Of a stretch of 64,000 nucleotides of DNA, positions 1 through 11,225 are shown piece by piece. Position 1 is the stretch's first letter. The number at the start of each line of letters is the position of its first letter. This DNA comes from Ectocarpus siliculosus (Eukaryota > Sar > Phaeophyceae > Ectocarpales > Ectocarpaceae). A model generated the notes under the pieces. That model did no database searches, was not told the origin of the DNA, and worked only from the letters and a program-made list of their open reading frames with translations. The translations under genes and the position numbers were made by a program. The stretch spans positions 3,248,107 to 3,312,106 of the forward strand of contig FN649741.1 in the NCBI GenBank assembly GCA_000310025.1, given 5' to 3'.

Positions 1-1753
1 ACAAACAACACGCCCTCTCTTTTCTACCGCCTAACTCCTTCTCTCGCCGCTCTAAAGACTCATTCTCCACCCCCACCATCTCCGCCGCGTCGGCAACGAT
101 AACCCTGAGCATCGACAGGGCGCCTCTGACGGCGTCCGTGTCGCCGACGCACAGCCGGACGCGCCTCTGCTCCGGCCCGTCCATCCTCCAAAACCTGGCC
201 TTCTTTTGTCGGAGGGGATCTCGCGCGTCCAAGCGGAACAGCAGCGGGACCTTCGAGAGACCATCCAGAGGTATACCCAGAGAGACGCACACACACACAT
301 GGATGAGGAAAGGGGAATGTGGGGAAAAACATGGTATTTAGAGGTTGTGATGGGTTGACAGTAATTTGGGAGAGAGAGAGGGGGGGGGGGGGGGGGGGAG
401 ACCACACGCAGACCGAGTTTGAGCGAGAAAAGGAAAGGTAGGAAGCTGTGATACACCAAAAAAAACACAGAGACAGGTAAAGAGGAAGGAAGGGGCGACA
501 CAAAATACCCCAAAAAAGAAGGAAATATTAATCTTCTCCCCTTGACACGCATGCGCACATCCGCGCGAGAGCGACGACGTCGATCGCGGATTTAGATGCA
601 TGCACCCTCTCGTCTACCCATCACCCCCCGCGAGGAGCACGCACGCAACGACCCTCACACCTCGTTGGGGCAGAAGCCGTTCGCCTCCTGGTTGTTCTCT
701 ATCGCAAAGCCGTAGTTGAGCAGGAAGCGGTGGTTGCACTTCTGCCCGTAGCTGTCGTACACCTGGGCACCGCCCAGGATGCGGTGGAGCGTCGTGATGG
801 TAAAGCCCCCGCGATTGTTGTCGTAGGTCCACTTCGTCTCTCGCGGACTGAGGGACGGGGGGGGGAGCGTGTCGGTAAGAAGCAAGTAACAACTCTCCTC
901 TCTCTCGCGACCACGCTTCCGTTTACCCACCGACTTTCCTTTCCCGACACCCGACCGCCCAACGCCCAACCACAAAAAAACTTCCCCGTTCTTACCGGTA
1001 GTGGTTGAGCATGTCCGCGTAAGGGACCAGGGCGCTGGTTCTCAGCCCATTGATGTCCAGCCCGAAGTTGCGGCTGCACACGCACATGCGGGCCCACTTG
1101 AACTCCTCCAGCGTCGCCACGTCGCGGAACGGCGGGTAGAGGTCGCAGATGACGCCGTAGTCGCCCTCGATCGCTTGGTTTCGCTCCTCCACCTGTATGC
1201 GTGTGAGGGGCACAGCAGTCGAAAAGGCGGGGGGTTAACAGGGCGTTGATACAACCCCGTCTGCTTCCGTTTGTTGTAAGGGACTCTATGTGGGCGGCGC
1301 AAAAGCAAAAAAAAAAAACGGCAGTCAATTCCTTTCAGATGGAACAGATGCGCGTGCGGGCAAGAAAATGAACTCCAACTTTCGTGTCCTCGCGCAGGCT
1401 GTAAAACCACACGGGTCCCCCGCTCTAACCGTCCCCCCCCCCCGCCTTCGGCAGGCTTTCCTGACAAAAACGAGACAACAAACGAAACGCACCTGGGTGA
1501 CGAGGTAGGATCCCTGGAGTAACCTCATCTCCTCCTCCGTCCAGAATATGGGCATGTTGCTCAGGGTGGTGGGCAGCAGGTCGTAGTAAGGGCGGAAGAA
1601 CGTGTCCGGCCTCCTCATGTCGGTTAGGATGAAGAGCATGAGGAAGATGTGCTTGGGGGCGTCGAACGACACACCGGACGCGAGCACGGCCTGGCCCACC
1701 GGCAGAGCCTTGCCCATCTCCACCGTAACCAGGCACCTGTTGTTCAGGTGCAT

Positions 1754-1794
<41 letters not shown>

Positions 1795-3280
1795 GCTTGT
1801 TTTCGGGTGGGGGCATGCGGGTTTCAATCAAATCAAGCATTTGAAATAGAACAAGAGCGACGTGCGTTTTCGTGGTGCTGTTGTTAATCCGCGATCAACC
1901 CATTACACACCGTCTCCAGCTTGCTGAGCCATCCTTTTCCGGCTTCTGCAGCGACCATCCTGTCGGCCTCTTCCTCCGCTGCTTCTTGTTCCTGTGGGTC
2001 GGCAGTCGCCAGCTTCACGTCACGCCAGCCGGTCATCCTCGAAGACTTAACATCTACCGGTATGTCTCTTGTCATATGGCATATGACAAGAGACACACCG
2101 GTAGAGTTTAGGACGTCGATGATGACAGGCTGGCGTGGCATGAAGCTGGCGACTGCCGATCCACAGGAACCACGAGACAGCGGAGGAAGAGGTGAAGAGG
2201 ATAGTCCCTGCAGAAACGGGAAAGGGATGACTCAACAAGCTGGAGACGGCGCGGTGTGACGCAAGGTTCTTGCAAACCTCAAGAGCTTTAGAAGAGGGTG
2301 GAGAACAAGAGTGAACTCGGTGGGCGAGGAGGAGGAGGAGGGCGTGCGCGTGCCCGAGCGGGATCCGATGTATATATCTGATTCCAGGATTTCGAATCCA
2401 ACGGTCGACGTCAGCATCAAAAAGTGGCACGCCACCCGCCTGCAATGGCCCCCAAATACCGGTGTGCTCAACGCCCCCAACGTTGCCGTCCTCCCAAGGA
2501 TTTTACACCTGTGAACGTCCTCTCCTGATGGCGGCCACGGGAACTGCTGTGAATGTACCTATGAGAGTCTACTTTGTATCTACCCCTTCAACGGTTTGCT
2601 ATCTCAGACCACAGGAGAGTGTTGGTCCCACGGTCGTCTGGTGGACAGACGGTCTCTCCAGAGCAACAGACGCGTGCGTACCGGGAGTGATCCGCAGAAT
2701 AGTGCGCGGAGGAACAAATGCACGCACGTTTCCGTTTTATTTCTACCCATTTCGTCAATACACAAATTTCCAACCCAACAAACCAATTACCCCTGGACGC
2801 AGGTTCTACCTCCGTGTCTGCGGTGCGAGATATGCAAACCTAATCCTAACTCTAAGGGTTGCCCATATAAACGCCTTCTTGCATTTGAGCTCTTGCCCGT
2901 GCTACTTACCCTCACTCTGCGCATCTTATGACCTCAGCCCGGTGCAGCGTTCATCGCCTTGCACTAGCATATTGGTGGTGGTGGTGGTGGTGGTTGTTGT
3001 TGGTGTTGTTGTTGTCGTCACATTCAAAACCGTCCCGTCTTGACATTCGCGCTGGTCCAACTGACACATTGTGGGAAGGGGTAAACAGGCAACAATGGAC
3101 CCAGCAACACCTACGCACGTACTTGAGCGGGATTTCCACGATGACCTCGTCGGGGTCTATCTCCCCTCGGGCGTGCACCCCTCGAACCTCGGGGTCGTAC
3201 CGCCGGATCTCGAGCCGAGGAAACCTGGCTCCGTTCTCCAGCAGCCAGCGCTCGAACGCGACCACCTGCGCGGCGGCCAA
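1..3280 (-). CDS. SET-domain lysine methyltransferase, SETD3/Rubisco-LSMT type (partial, 3' end beyond window)
   Basis: Five exons on the minus strand join in phase: 3280-3123, 1736-1493, 1192-996, 847-661 and 250 to the window edge. They give about 345 residues. The first exon starts MAAAQVVAFERWLLENGA and covers the start of the split SET domain. The second holds the family segment CLVTVEMGKALP and the helical SET insert. The third ends in the SET motif YADMLNHYR, continued as PRETKW in exon four, which also has the conserved LLNYGF near its end. Exon five begins the C-terminal substrate-binding domain, VPLLFRLDARDP. The family transfers methyl groups from S-adenosylmethionine to lysine or histidine side chains of non-histone proteins such as actin or Rubisco. 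Intron 1 is long (1737-3122) and carries a foldback repeat. The substrate cannot be told from sequence. The last exon is still open at base 1. Confidence 0.85.
1754..1790. repeat. (GT)n microsatellite in SET-gene intron 1
   Basis: A near-perfect GT dinucleotide run lies just upstream, in transcript terms, of the exon 2 acceptor of the SET gene. On the transcript strand it reads as (CA)n. Confidence 0.9.
1911..2248. repeat. Foldback (long inverted repeat) element in SET-gene intron 1
   Basis: Arms of about 168 bases (1911-2078 and 2080-2248) are imperfect reverse complements around a single G at 2079. The inner 15 bases of each arm, GTCTCTTGTCATATG and its complement, are perfect. Both arms read outward encode a similar peptide containing KLATADPQE. 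That suggests either a captured coding fragment or simply shared ancestry of the arms. The layout resembles a foldback or MITE-type element. No target-site duplication was identified with confidence. Confidence 0.75.
2971..3018. repeat. (GTG)n/(GTT)n trinucleotide repeat
   Basis: A run of GTG followed by GTT triplets lies inside intron 1 of the SET gene, near its donor. Minus-strand translation gives a spurious Asn/His run, so this is not coding. Confidence 0.85.
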
Positions 3281-3318
3281 GGAATATGCGCGTTTGCGCG
3301 TGTGTCGGTATTGATAGG

Positions 3319-3498
3319 ATCGATAGCGCTACATAAACGGCTGGACAATGAAAATACGTCGGTCATAATTACTAGCATCGCCCGCGCTAGTATCGACTGG
3401 ACAGTGACGCCGGTCTTAAAAATGAGCATCGACCGCGAATGTAACCGGCTGGAAATATGTGAAGACGTCGGTCTCAGTGTGGTTAAAAGCACAAAACG
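3319..3498. repeat. Cluster of copies of a short (~65 bp) dispersed element
   Basis: Two or three divergent copies of a short sequence family lie at about 3319-3366, 3385-3418 and 3425-3498. The last is the clearest. It is the reverse complement of the tandem pair at 23297-23465, sharing blocks such as GACGTC, CCGGCTG and the CGACCGCG start. The cluster sits immediately upstream of the SET-gene start codon (3280), so it may lie in that promoter region. Confidence 0.6.
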
Positions 3499-5026
3499 CT
3501 TCTGAAGGCGCCCATGATCTGGGACCCCACGAGGTGTATGTGTGTGCGTGTGTTGGTCTCGTGAAGTGGCACCATCCTCGCTGGCCGACTAACCAGTCAA
3601 AAAAAATTCTTGAGTGCCAGTGTACTATGTACCCGCAGTTTTCTACATCGATCGCGTTGACGGGCTCACTAGAATGACCTGACGCCAGTCTTCAGAGCAG
3701 GGAGAAAAATCAGCGTCATGGGAAAAAAGACACGTCTTCGTGAAAGGGAGGGTGGCAGCAGGAGAGTATCGCCGGCTCTAGCGCGGGAGTGATGATGCCA
3801 CGGGGTTAGTGCGCGCAGAGGGGTCGGTTTTCTTCGTTGTCCCGCCAATCTTTCCGACAGGACAACACGCCGCAACCGCGTGGCTGCGGAATCATTATCA
3901 TCGAAACGGAAAGCGTTGGGCAAATAGGGTGGCTCGACGTCAACGGGGGGTGGGGTGCGAAACATTATCAACCGAGTTGAGCGAAGGTAGACATTGGACG
4001 CCAGTGCGGCAGACCGCAATGCGACAGAAATGCCACACACGCTGATAATCGCTCGCTCGCTCGAGCAGCACCATGGCATTCTACCGCGTCATACGAAACC
4101 ACCAACTATCCGTACATACCTTAGCATCGTGATCTGGGTCATCCGGGTTTACTTCTGCAACAGGTCGAAACGGGATGCGCGAGAGAGGGGAAAACCAAAA
4201 ACACCGCCGGTCAGCATTGGGGGCGGGTGGGGTTAGGAACTATGGCAACGAAGAGCAGACAGGGCTTTCCTTCATGTCAGACTCTCTCCCGTGTAGGTGC
4301 CGTGTCTGTGGCTCAACCTGTAGACGGCCCGAGCGAGCGGCCTGACAAGACCGACGACAAGGAAAACTTTGTTTACCCGACCCAGAAAAGCAAGTACAGC
4401 ATGTCCATGTCTGTGAAACCTCGCGAACAGTTCGGAAGGGCGGGACGCGACAACAGCTGAAAACCTAGATACGTGTAGGTAGATTTGTATACCTGGCAGG
4501 TAATCACAAGACGCGTGTCCCTTGAATGGAAGACACGACAACAAGCAAGTACAACTTCCCCGCCCGGCAACGTCCACCAAAAGTCGCGGAAGACTCACCG
4601 GCATGAGTGCCATTGAGCCGCGGAGCACCGGATAAATGTTGAACATCTATTACTGTAATACGTAAGGCGTACGCCTGAACGGCACATTGAGGATGTTCAG
4701 CAGTCCGGTTGATTGCATCCATAAAACTCCTACGGTAGTTGTAGTAAACTCTACTCCGGAATACGACACAGAGTTATTAGTCCGCACGCAGTAAATGGTA
4801 CTCGAGAGAAAAATTTCGTCCGGGAAACATGCGTTGACATCCCCACAACAAGGATTCTAACCCGGGCGCACGTCAACGTGCTCCATACACACACTCCCCG
4901 GGCAACTACTATGAGCTTCCGACCAAACCCGCGTATGATACCCAAAAAACGTCTTCTCATTTGTCCTACTGCTGAAGGGACAACAACAACAATCCCCCGA
5001 AAGTGCAAGCTCTTCGAACGACGCAC
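3499..5026. other. No supported gene
   Basis: Short open frames on both strands lack family similarity and consistent splice sites. A degenerate relative of the ~65 bp dispersed element may lie near 3645-3690. The interval may contain introns or downstream exons of the minus-strand candidate whose first exon is proposed at 5027-5216, but none could be recognised. Confidence 0.5.
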
Positions 5027-5216
5027 CTGCAACAGAAGCTTCCGCTGCTCCTGCTGCGGTGGTACCGCCAGCGGACTGATCGAACTTATCTCGATCGGCG
5101 TTCCCCTCGCGCCCGTCCGCCGAGCCCTCTCCGGCAGCCAGCGGAGGGGGCGGAGGCACTACTAGCTGGGCTCCCCCCCCCCTCCCCTCGATGGTGAGAA
5201 GATTCGGAGCGTCCAT
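5027..5216 (-). CDS. Possible first coding exon of an unrecognised minus-strand gene
   Basis: On the minus strand an ATG at 5216 opens MDAPNLLTIEGRGGG. The frame continues through a proline run and Asp/Gly/Ala-rich sequence to AEASVA, where it meets a good donor, CAG|GTGCGT, at 5027/5026. Just upstream is a (CAG)n run. The composition resembles the disordered N-termini of other proteins here, but no domain is visible. No partner exon was found downstream between 3.3 and 5 kb. It could equally be a chance open frame in GC-rich DNA. Confidence 0.3.
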
Positions 5217-5239
5217 GCTGCTGCTGCTGCTGCTGCTGA
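5217..5239. repeat. (CTG)n triplet repeat
   Basis: Seven to eight CTG triplets on the plus strand (CAG on minus) lie directly upstream of the candidate minus-strand ATG at 5216. They would fall in its 5' untranslated region. Confidence 0.85.
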
Positions 5240-5921
5240 CGCGGTGGTCGCGGTCGGCTGTGTGTGTGTGCTGTGTGCTGCAGCTGCTGTCCGCTGCTGA
5301 GACACGTGCTTTGGGCCGCTGCTGTTCGCTCGATGGGAACGACAACAACAACAAGCGGAAACTCCGCGACCAGGGTTCTCCTTGCTCCGCTGCGTGAAGC
5401 CGAAGAAGGATCGTGTGCTGTGATGTATCTCACCCGGGAACACAGCAGCAGCAGCCGTGAATGTTGCCCGCTGCAGTTACAGGAGGCTTGGTTTGCCGAG
5501 AGACGGGCGCTATTAGTAGTCCGACGACGGGAGAACGACGCGACGAAGCGTTGTCGCCACCTTGAGCAGGACGAATGGGAGGTTGGGAGTAAGTCTGGCG
5601 GCCAACAGAGCCAGCGATCCGCCCGACGCAATCTCAAAAACCACCGTGGTGTGTGTGTGGGAGGAGAGGGAGGAGCACGAACGCGCCAGCAGGGAGAGAG
5701 TGCTGAGCTGGGTGCGGTGGCTTGGACTTTCACTCGACGAACAGCCCAACCCCCTCGGACTGACGTGGTACCCCTGTTTTATTCCGCGGGGCTCCTAGGC
5801 GTGGCATGACACGCCGACACACCCCAAACAGCACAGCGGGACCTTCAACAAGGGCACAGGGAACGCACGTCCGAACTCCCACGGACATTGCGTAAGACCG
5901 GAAAAGTGGAGGAGCAAAGTC

Positions 5922-8900
5922 ATGGACGGTGCGATGCAGGACGACGACCTGTGGCGGCGCGCCTTCTCGACTAACGCAGGCCTGTTTTTCGACGAGCAGG
6001 CCGACTTCGGCCCGCTGCTGACCGGAGATGACACGGCGGCGGCGTTGATCGCAGCGGCAGGCGTGGCCGACCCCGTTGTGGGTATGCCGTCACCCTCGCC
6101 CGCTCCGGCATCCAGCAATGTGGCCTCTATTGCGCCGATGCCCTTTGTTGCGGCGGCGCCGACACCGGCCCGTCAGCAACAACAACAGCACCAACCTCAT
6201 GTGCGGGTTCAAATCGCGTGTCGGCCGTCGACGTTGGTGGCAGCGCCGCCGCCGCCCGCTCCACTCGCGTCCGAGGAACCGCCCTCGGCGACAGCACGCC
6301 CTGCCCCGCCGCCGTCGCAACGGCAGCAGCGTAAAATTGGGCCCGCTCCGGAGTCGGCTCGTAGCAAAGCGAACTTGCCGGCGGCGCTGAGCAGCAGTAA
6401 TGCGGCGGAATCAACAGGCGCTGCCCTTGAACAGCAGGCCGCCGCCGAGGGACCTCCCGCGGAGCAGCAGCAGCAGGCGAGCTTTGTTTATTTTTCAAGG
6501 GTCGTTGCCCTGCGGTGCCGAGGCTGTGATGGTTGTAATTACGCTCCGTATTTTCTTGAACAGACGAAAAAAATGCTGGTGGTGGTGTGCATGTCTTGGT
6601 CCAACAGAGGCGGACGTTGCACTATTGGTCGATTTTTCTGTCGTTACAGCGTGTATGTACGCATTATGTAACGTACGAAGTATGCTTCACGAATTTTCAT
6701 GACAACAGCAGTTGACGTCTTCAGGTGCGTTTCTTGGAGCTAGGGTGCTCTGGGGGAACATGACGGCGACTCGTGTTTTTTTGTTGCTTGACATCATTGC
6801 CGTCTTCAAGAGGGGTGCATGTCGGGATCAACGTGTTTCGGGCCACCGAGCGGAAGTAACATTGTAAACTGTAACCGCTCGCTCGGGCCATGTCGACTCT
6901 CAGGCGACTTGTTCGGCAGAGTGTCAACATTTTCCATTAGGCCTGGGAGGATTGAACATGATGCTGGAGTACTTGAAGCCCGACACTTCTCTCGAAAAAT
7001 GCCTCGGTTTCTAGCTTCAGCCTCAGCGTTTTTTCATAAAACACCTCGACTAGACTAGTGTGGGAGAACGCACTTTCTAAAACGGGACTACTTGGTGTTA
7101 TTTTGAACGTGGTACAGTAGTTTTATTGTGTTATCTCATCAATATAATTTTCGTTGCTGGCACAGGGTGCTCCTAACCAGAGGGGCGGGGAGAGCTTCTC
7201 CCGCAAGCGCGACCGCGCGAAGCTGCTTCGGCAGCAGATGAACGACGGCTTGGACAACCTTCACGAGGTAGGTATTTATGCGCACCTAGAACGTGTTCGC
7301 CTTTTTCTCTCCGGCAACCGGCAGCAGCCCTCCCGACGCCACACCTGTATCCCCATCCACCCTCCCCTGTTGCCACCCCACCCATGTTCTCACGAAAGAC
7401 GTGGTACAGTGTAATAGGAGCCTTCGAGCTCATGAAGCCTCCAGTACTTTGCAAGGGCCGTAAGTAGTATTTTGTCTCTTGTGTTTTTCGCTCTTTGTCG
7501 ATCGACTGCATGGAGCCGGTTGTTGCCGAAACTTGCTCTAGCGGGTCTTTCTCTGGCATGCTGCAGCGGTTTATTGAGCCCGTTTGTCGGCGAGGTTGAC
7601 GGGGCGCACGGTGCTGCCTTTGCGTGAGTTTTTTTAGGTGGATTGCCGCAGAGACACCCGGCCCGCATCGCAGAAAGGGGTGATCGGCGGGGGGCTGGGG
7701 GGCGTCCCACCATGCGGACCTGCATCTCACCTGCTGGATACATTCTCTCGTACGCGATTTTTTGTTGGGCCCTTTTTTTTTGCACTCATGCAGAACCCAG
7801 CAAAAGTGAGAATACTGAACGTTTTGAGAAGAGTAGTGGGGTGTGGATATGCACCGTGCCAAAAGTGTGTGCCGTCTCTACCCTGGGTGTGCATACCTAC
7901 CTGGCTGCGCTCGAGTGAATCACGTACAACTGCCAGCTACAACAGTAGCACCTTCATGTTGTGGTGCGAGGGATTGATAAGTTAGTTGGGGGAAATACCA
8001 CCTGTACGTTATCGCGTACTGAAGGAACACCACCGCGACCCCGCTGTCACGTTTTTTGGCCTTGTACGCCGCCCGCCCCGTTTTGACGTCGGTTCATCTT
8101 GGTACGCATTCATCGCGACTGTTGGGGCGGCCTCCCCCCCTGCCTTCCAGTGATTTCGTTCAGCAGCCGTGTGCATGCCGTGGCCCTCATGCTCATGCAC
8201 GCGTAGCTTTTTGACTATTTGAGAAACGACGGGACAGGGAACCGGAAACAATTCTCGGCCGTGAGGCTGTTGAAGAGCGGCCACCACCCAGGGCCGTTGG
8301 CTCTTGTCATCTCTCGTTACATGCACGCGTGATTGCAAGCCCTTAAATGTATGTATCAATAACGACGTTACGGTGCCCCCCCCCCCCCTCGCCCTCCCCG
8401 GGCTCCTTTCCGCCGCCCTTGGCACTTCTTCCGAAGGCGCTCGTGGAGATCAGCACTAGCGGGGCCAACCTCTCCGCTTCCGCGGCGACGAGCCTCATCC
8501 CGACCCGCGGCCCCCGACGAGCCGCGGTCGTCGCCTGCAGCGCCGGCCTCGTGCGGGACCTGATCTCCACCTGCATCGCCCTCCGCAAGGATAAAGCCTC
8601 CTTGTCGGCACGTTTCGCCGAGGCGCTGCGGCAGCTGCAGCAGCAGCAGCAGGGCGCAAGCGGCGGTTCTTCGGCGCACGTCGAGAGCGGTGCTGCCGGC
8701 GCCGCCGGCGATGGCGAGACCGCGGCGAGAAAGAGGCATGACGACGGTGGCAGTCATGGGCTGGATAGTGGCGGTGCCGGCGGCGGCGCCGAGGCGGTGG
8801 TGGGCGTGGCGTCGTCGGCGAAGGTGTTCGGGCAGCTGCTGTCGCTCTCGGTGTTCGGGTTCCTTGGCCCGCAGTCCCTCGAGGAGGCCAGTAAGGTGTC

Positions 8901-11225
8901 GCGCGAGTGGAGGGACAAGTGCACGTGGGATTGCAAGTGAGTTGGAGTTGTCTGTGTTTTTTTTTTGCCTTTGTGGCGGAGGGCCGACGAACCACAAACG
9001 AAGGCTGTTTTGGCTTGGAGGGTTTGGGTCCGAGACCGCACCTGGTGGGTAGGGCTGTTGTCGGATGGGCCACATTGTACATCAAGCACCTCGAAACAAG
9101 AGCTGGGTGGATTGGACCCCCATCTCCGCGCCGGTTGCCAGCCCCTTGGTCGTGCTCGTCCTCTGTCTACACCGCTCTGTTTCTCCCCGTCCCCCCACGT
9201 TGCGCATCCCTCTCGCAACCAGCTGGAGCACCCTGTGCGTTTCGCGCTGGAGACTCGGGCCTGAGCAGCGCCACGCGGAGGTTTGGCGCGTCCCCGACGA
9301 CGCCGACGGCAAGGGCAAGGGCAAGGGCGTGGCGAGGTCGGCCGTGTCTCCTCCGGCGCCCCCGCCGACCTGGCAGTCGATCTACGGCCGCCTCCACGGG
9401 GACGTGCACGCGCCGAGTGGGACCTTCTGCCCCTCCCACATGGTCATCGGCAGAAGCGTTCAAGAGGTATGTATGTGGAACGTTTTTTTTTCGGTGGGAC
9501 TGGAAAGAAAGGGGGAACGGAAGTGGGGGGATAGGGGTGAGAATCGCGTAAAGACGCTATCTGTTGCCGTGCTCGAGCCCAAGAGCTGTTTTTAACTCTC
9601 GCACATACTTAGAATTTTTCCGCATGGTCCTCTTCCCCTTTTGTTTTTGGCAGGTCCTTCCCCTTTGCTACTTGCATCGTGCTTGGAAGGGTGGACCTTT
9701 CCATGCGTTGTTGTTTTGCCAGGCGGAACCGAATGTATGCAGGTCCGGCGGCAAAGACCGCGTGTCGGGGCCGTTGGCTCTGCACGCAGCCATGATGACC
9801 TCAGTCTGAATTTCCTGCCTATGGTATATGTATCTGTCTGTCCAGGGAGTCGCGGTCTGGATCGCTCTTACCCGCCGGAGTAACGGTATGACGGGCCGCT
9901 CCGTCATGACGCAAGGGTCAACCGGGTTGAGGACGACTGAGGTAGGTGCACACAAGAGAACGGTGTTCTGTTTTGGTGTACTCTTTGCGACACCTTGGTG
10001 ACGTGAAGTTAACCTCCTGTCACGTTGTGTTTGATTGGTCAAGCACCCTCGAGGTAGTTACACAGTGCTTATGACTGTCTCTGGAAGTGAAAGTACCAGA
10101 ACATGAATTTGAATCATTCGCAGCGGCCATCCGTATGCAAGGAAGTAGGCACAAGATGCCGAACACCCTTAGTATGATGCAGGGCACCCTCCATGCGATT
10201 CGCCGAATACCTCACGGCGCTTCGCACTTGGTCATGTCAGAGCCTGGTCCGGTGAGAACCCGGCGTGCTCCGTCCCGGCTTTGTAGGGATGCGAGGTCAA
10301 TGGTCTAACGACTACGGCATGCACGACTACGAGTACAACCCCGCTCGTGTCATGAAAGAAGCGTTGACGGTGTATTTCACCGCGCTCTTCCGTGCGACGC
10401 TCTCTGCGACTCGATACGTGCCGGCCCGACTTTGGACCAGCTCCCCCGCCCTCCCTCCCTTTTCACGAGCTTCCGCACCCGCGTGCACCTCATTAACCTT
10501 CTGCGGCACCCGTGTCTTCCTTGTCCTAAAACTGTCCCGGGAGACAGGTGATCGAGCTGAGGGCCGTGGTCCAGCGAGTGGAAGAAGGACCCGCGGTCCG
10601 CGTCCACCCCCACGCCTTCAAGGTCAGGCGAGTCAGCGGCCTGCGCGCCCTCCTCAACGATCACAGCGGCGGCGGCGGCGGCGGCTCCAGGAGCTCTGGC
10701 GCCGCCATCGTGACGACGACGACCGGATTTTTCCCGCCGGTTTCCCAGGGCGAAGACCGCTTCTCGCCGAAGTTCACTATCAACAGGGGAGCCGCGGAGA
10801 GCAGCAGCAGCAGCAGCAGCGCGGCGGGCTTGCTGATGAACGGCGGCGGCGGCGGCAGAGGAGCAGGAGCTGGAGTGAGGTCTTCTTGGTCGGGGACGGC
10901 AGCGGCAACAGCTTCGCCGGCGGCGGAGGCGACCCCACCGCTGGCACTCTACGAGTACGCGGCCGTGGACTTCTTCATCGAGGCCGCCGGCTGCCCCACG
11001 GAGGCGGATTTCCTGAGGCTGGAGGCGTGCGTCGACGTGGCGGTCTCGGGCGCCACCGCGTCGGCGGCCGGGGCGACGCCGGTCGTTGGGAGCGTCTGTG
11101 TGCCCCTCCTGTCCGTGGGGTTGACAGAGAGAAACCGCCCGCGACCGGCGGCGGCGGCGGCGGCGGCGGCGGGGCTCCGCGCCATGGGCGTAGGAATCGG
11201 CCAGCCGATGAAGCGCTGGTTCTGA
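5922..11225 (+). CDS. bHLH-like plus F-box-like protein
   Basis: Five exons are proposed: 5922-6476, 7166-7267, 8437-8936, 9223-9466 and 10548-11225 (stop). They total 693 codons with consistent phase. Residues 1-185 are acidic, then Ala/Pro/Gln-rich. Exon 2 encodes a basic helix, SRKRDRAKLLRQQMNDGLDNLHE, reminiscent of the basic region and helix 1 of bHLH proteins. Exon 3 begins with a loop and a helix RRAAVVACSAGLVRDLI followed by LRKDKASLSARF, like helix 2 with a leucine-rich extension, then a Q run. It ends with an F-box-like stretch (FGQLLSLSVFGFLGPQSLEEA, then SREWRD) completed by WSTLCVSRW in exon 4. Exon 5 is Gly/Ser/Ala-rich. If both domains are real the protein could link DNA binding to SCF-type ubiquitination. 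The exon 1 donor is uncertain: a GC donor at 6477 keeps phase, and GT sites farther on also exist. Both domain calls are by eye. Confidence 0.6.
10020..10336 (+). mobile_element. Copy 1 of a repeated non-autonomous element (5'-truncated)
   Basis: About 317 bases match the 3' two-thirds of the element at 17041-17700 in the same orientation. They include the shared block around GCCGAACACCCTTAG and the terminal block ending in GACTACGAGTACA. The copy lacks the poly-T and 66-base-repeat portion. It lies in intron 4 of the bHLH/F-box gene, about 210 bases before exon 5. No clear target-site duplication is seen. Confidence 0.8.

Noticed and set aside
2830-2862. Telomere-like CCTAA motifs
   Set aside because: Only two or three irregular copies inside an intron, not a telomeric array.
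5264-5809. 181-codon plus-strand open frame
   Set aside because: It starts inside Cys/Leu repeats made by CTG triplets, has no domain, and opposes the CAG side of a simple repeat.
8368-9075. 235-codon minus-strand open frame opposite bHLH/F-box exon 3
   Set aside because: The plus-strand reading carries the domains and in-phase splice sites; this is a GC-rich antisense shadow.
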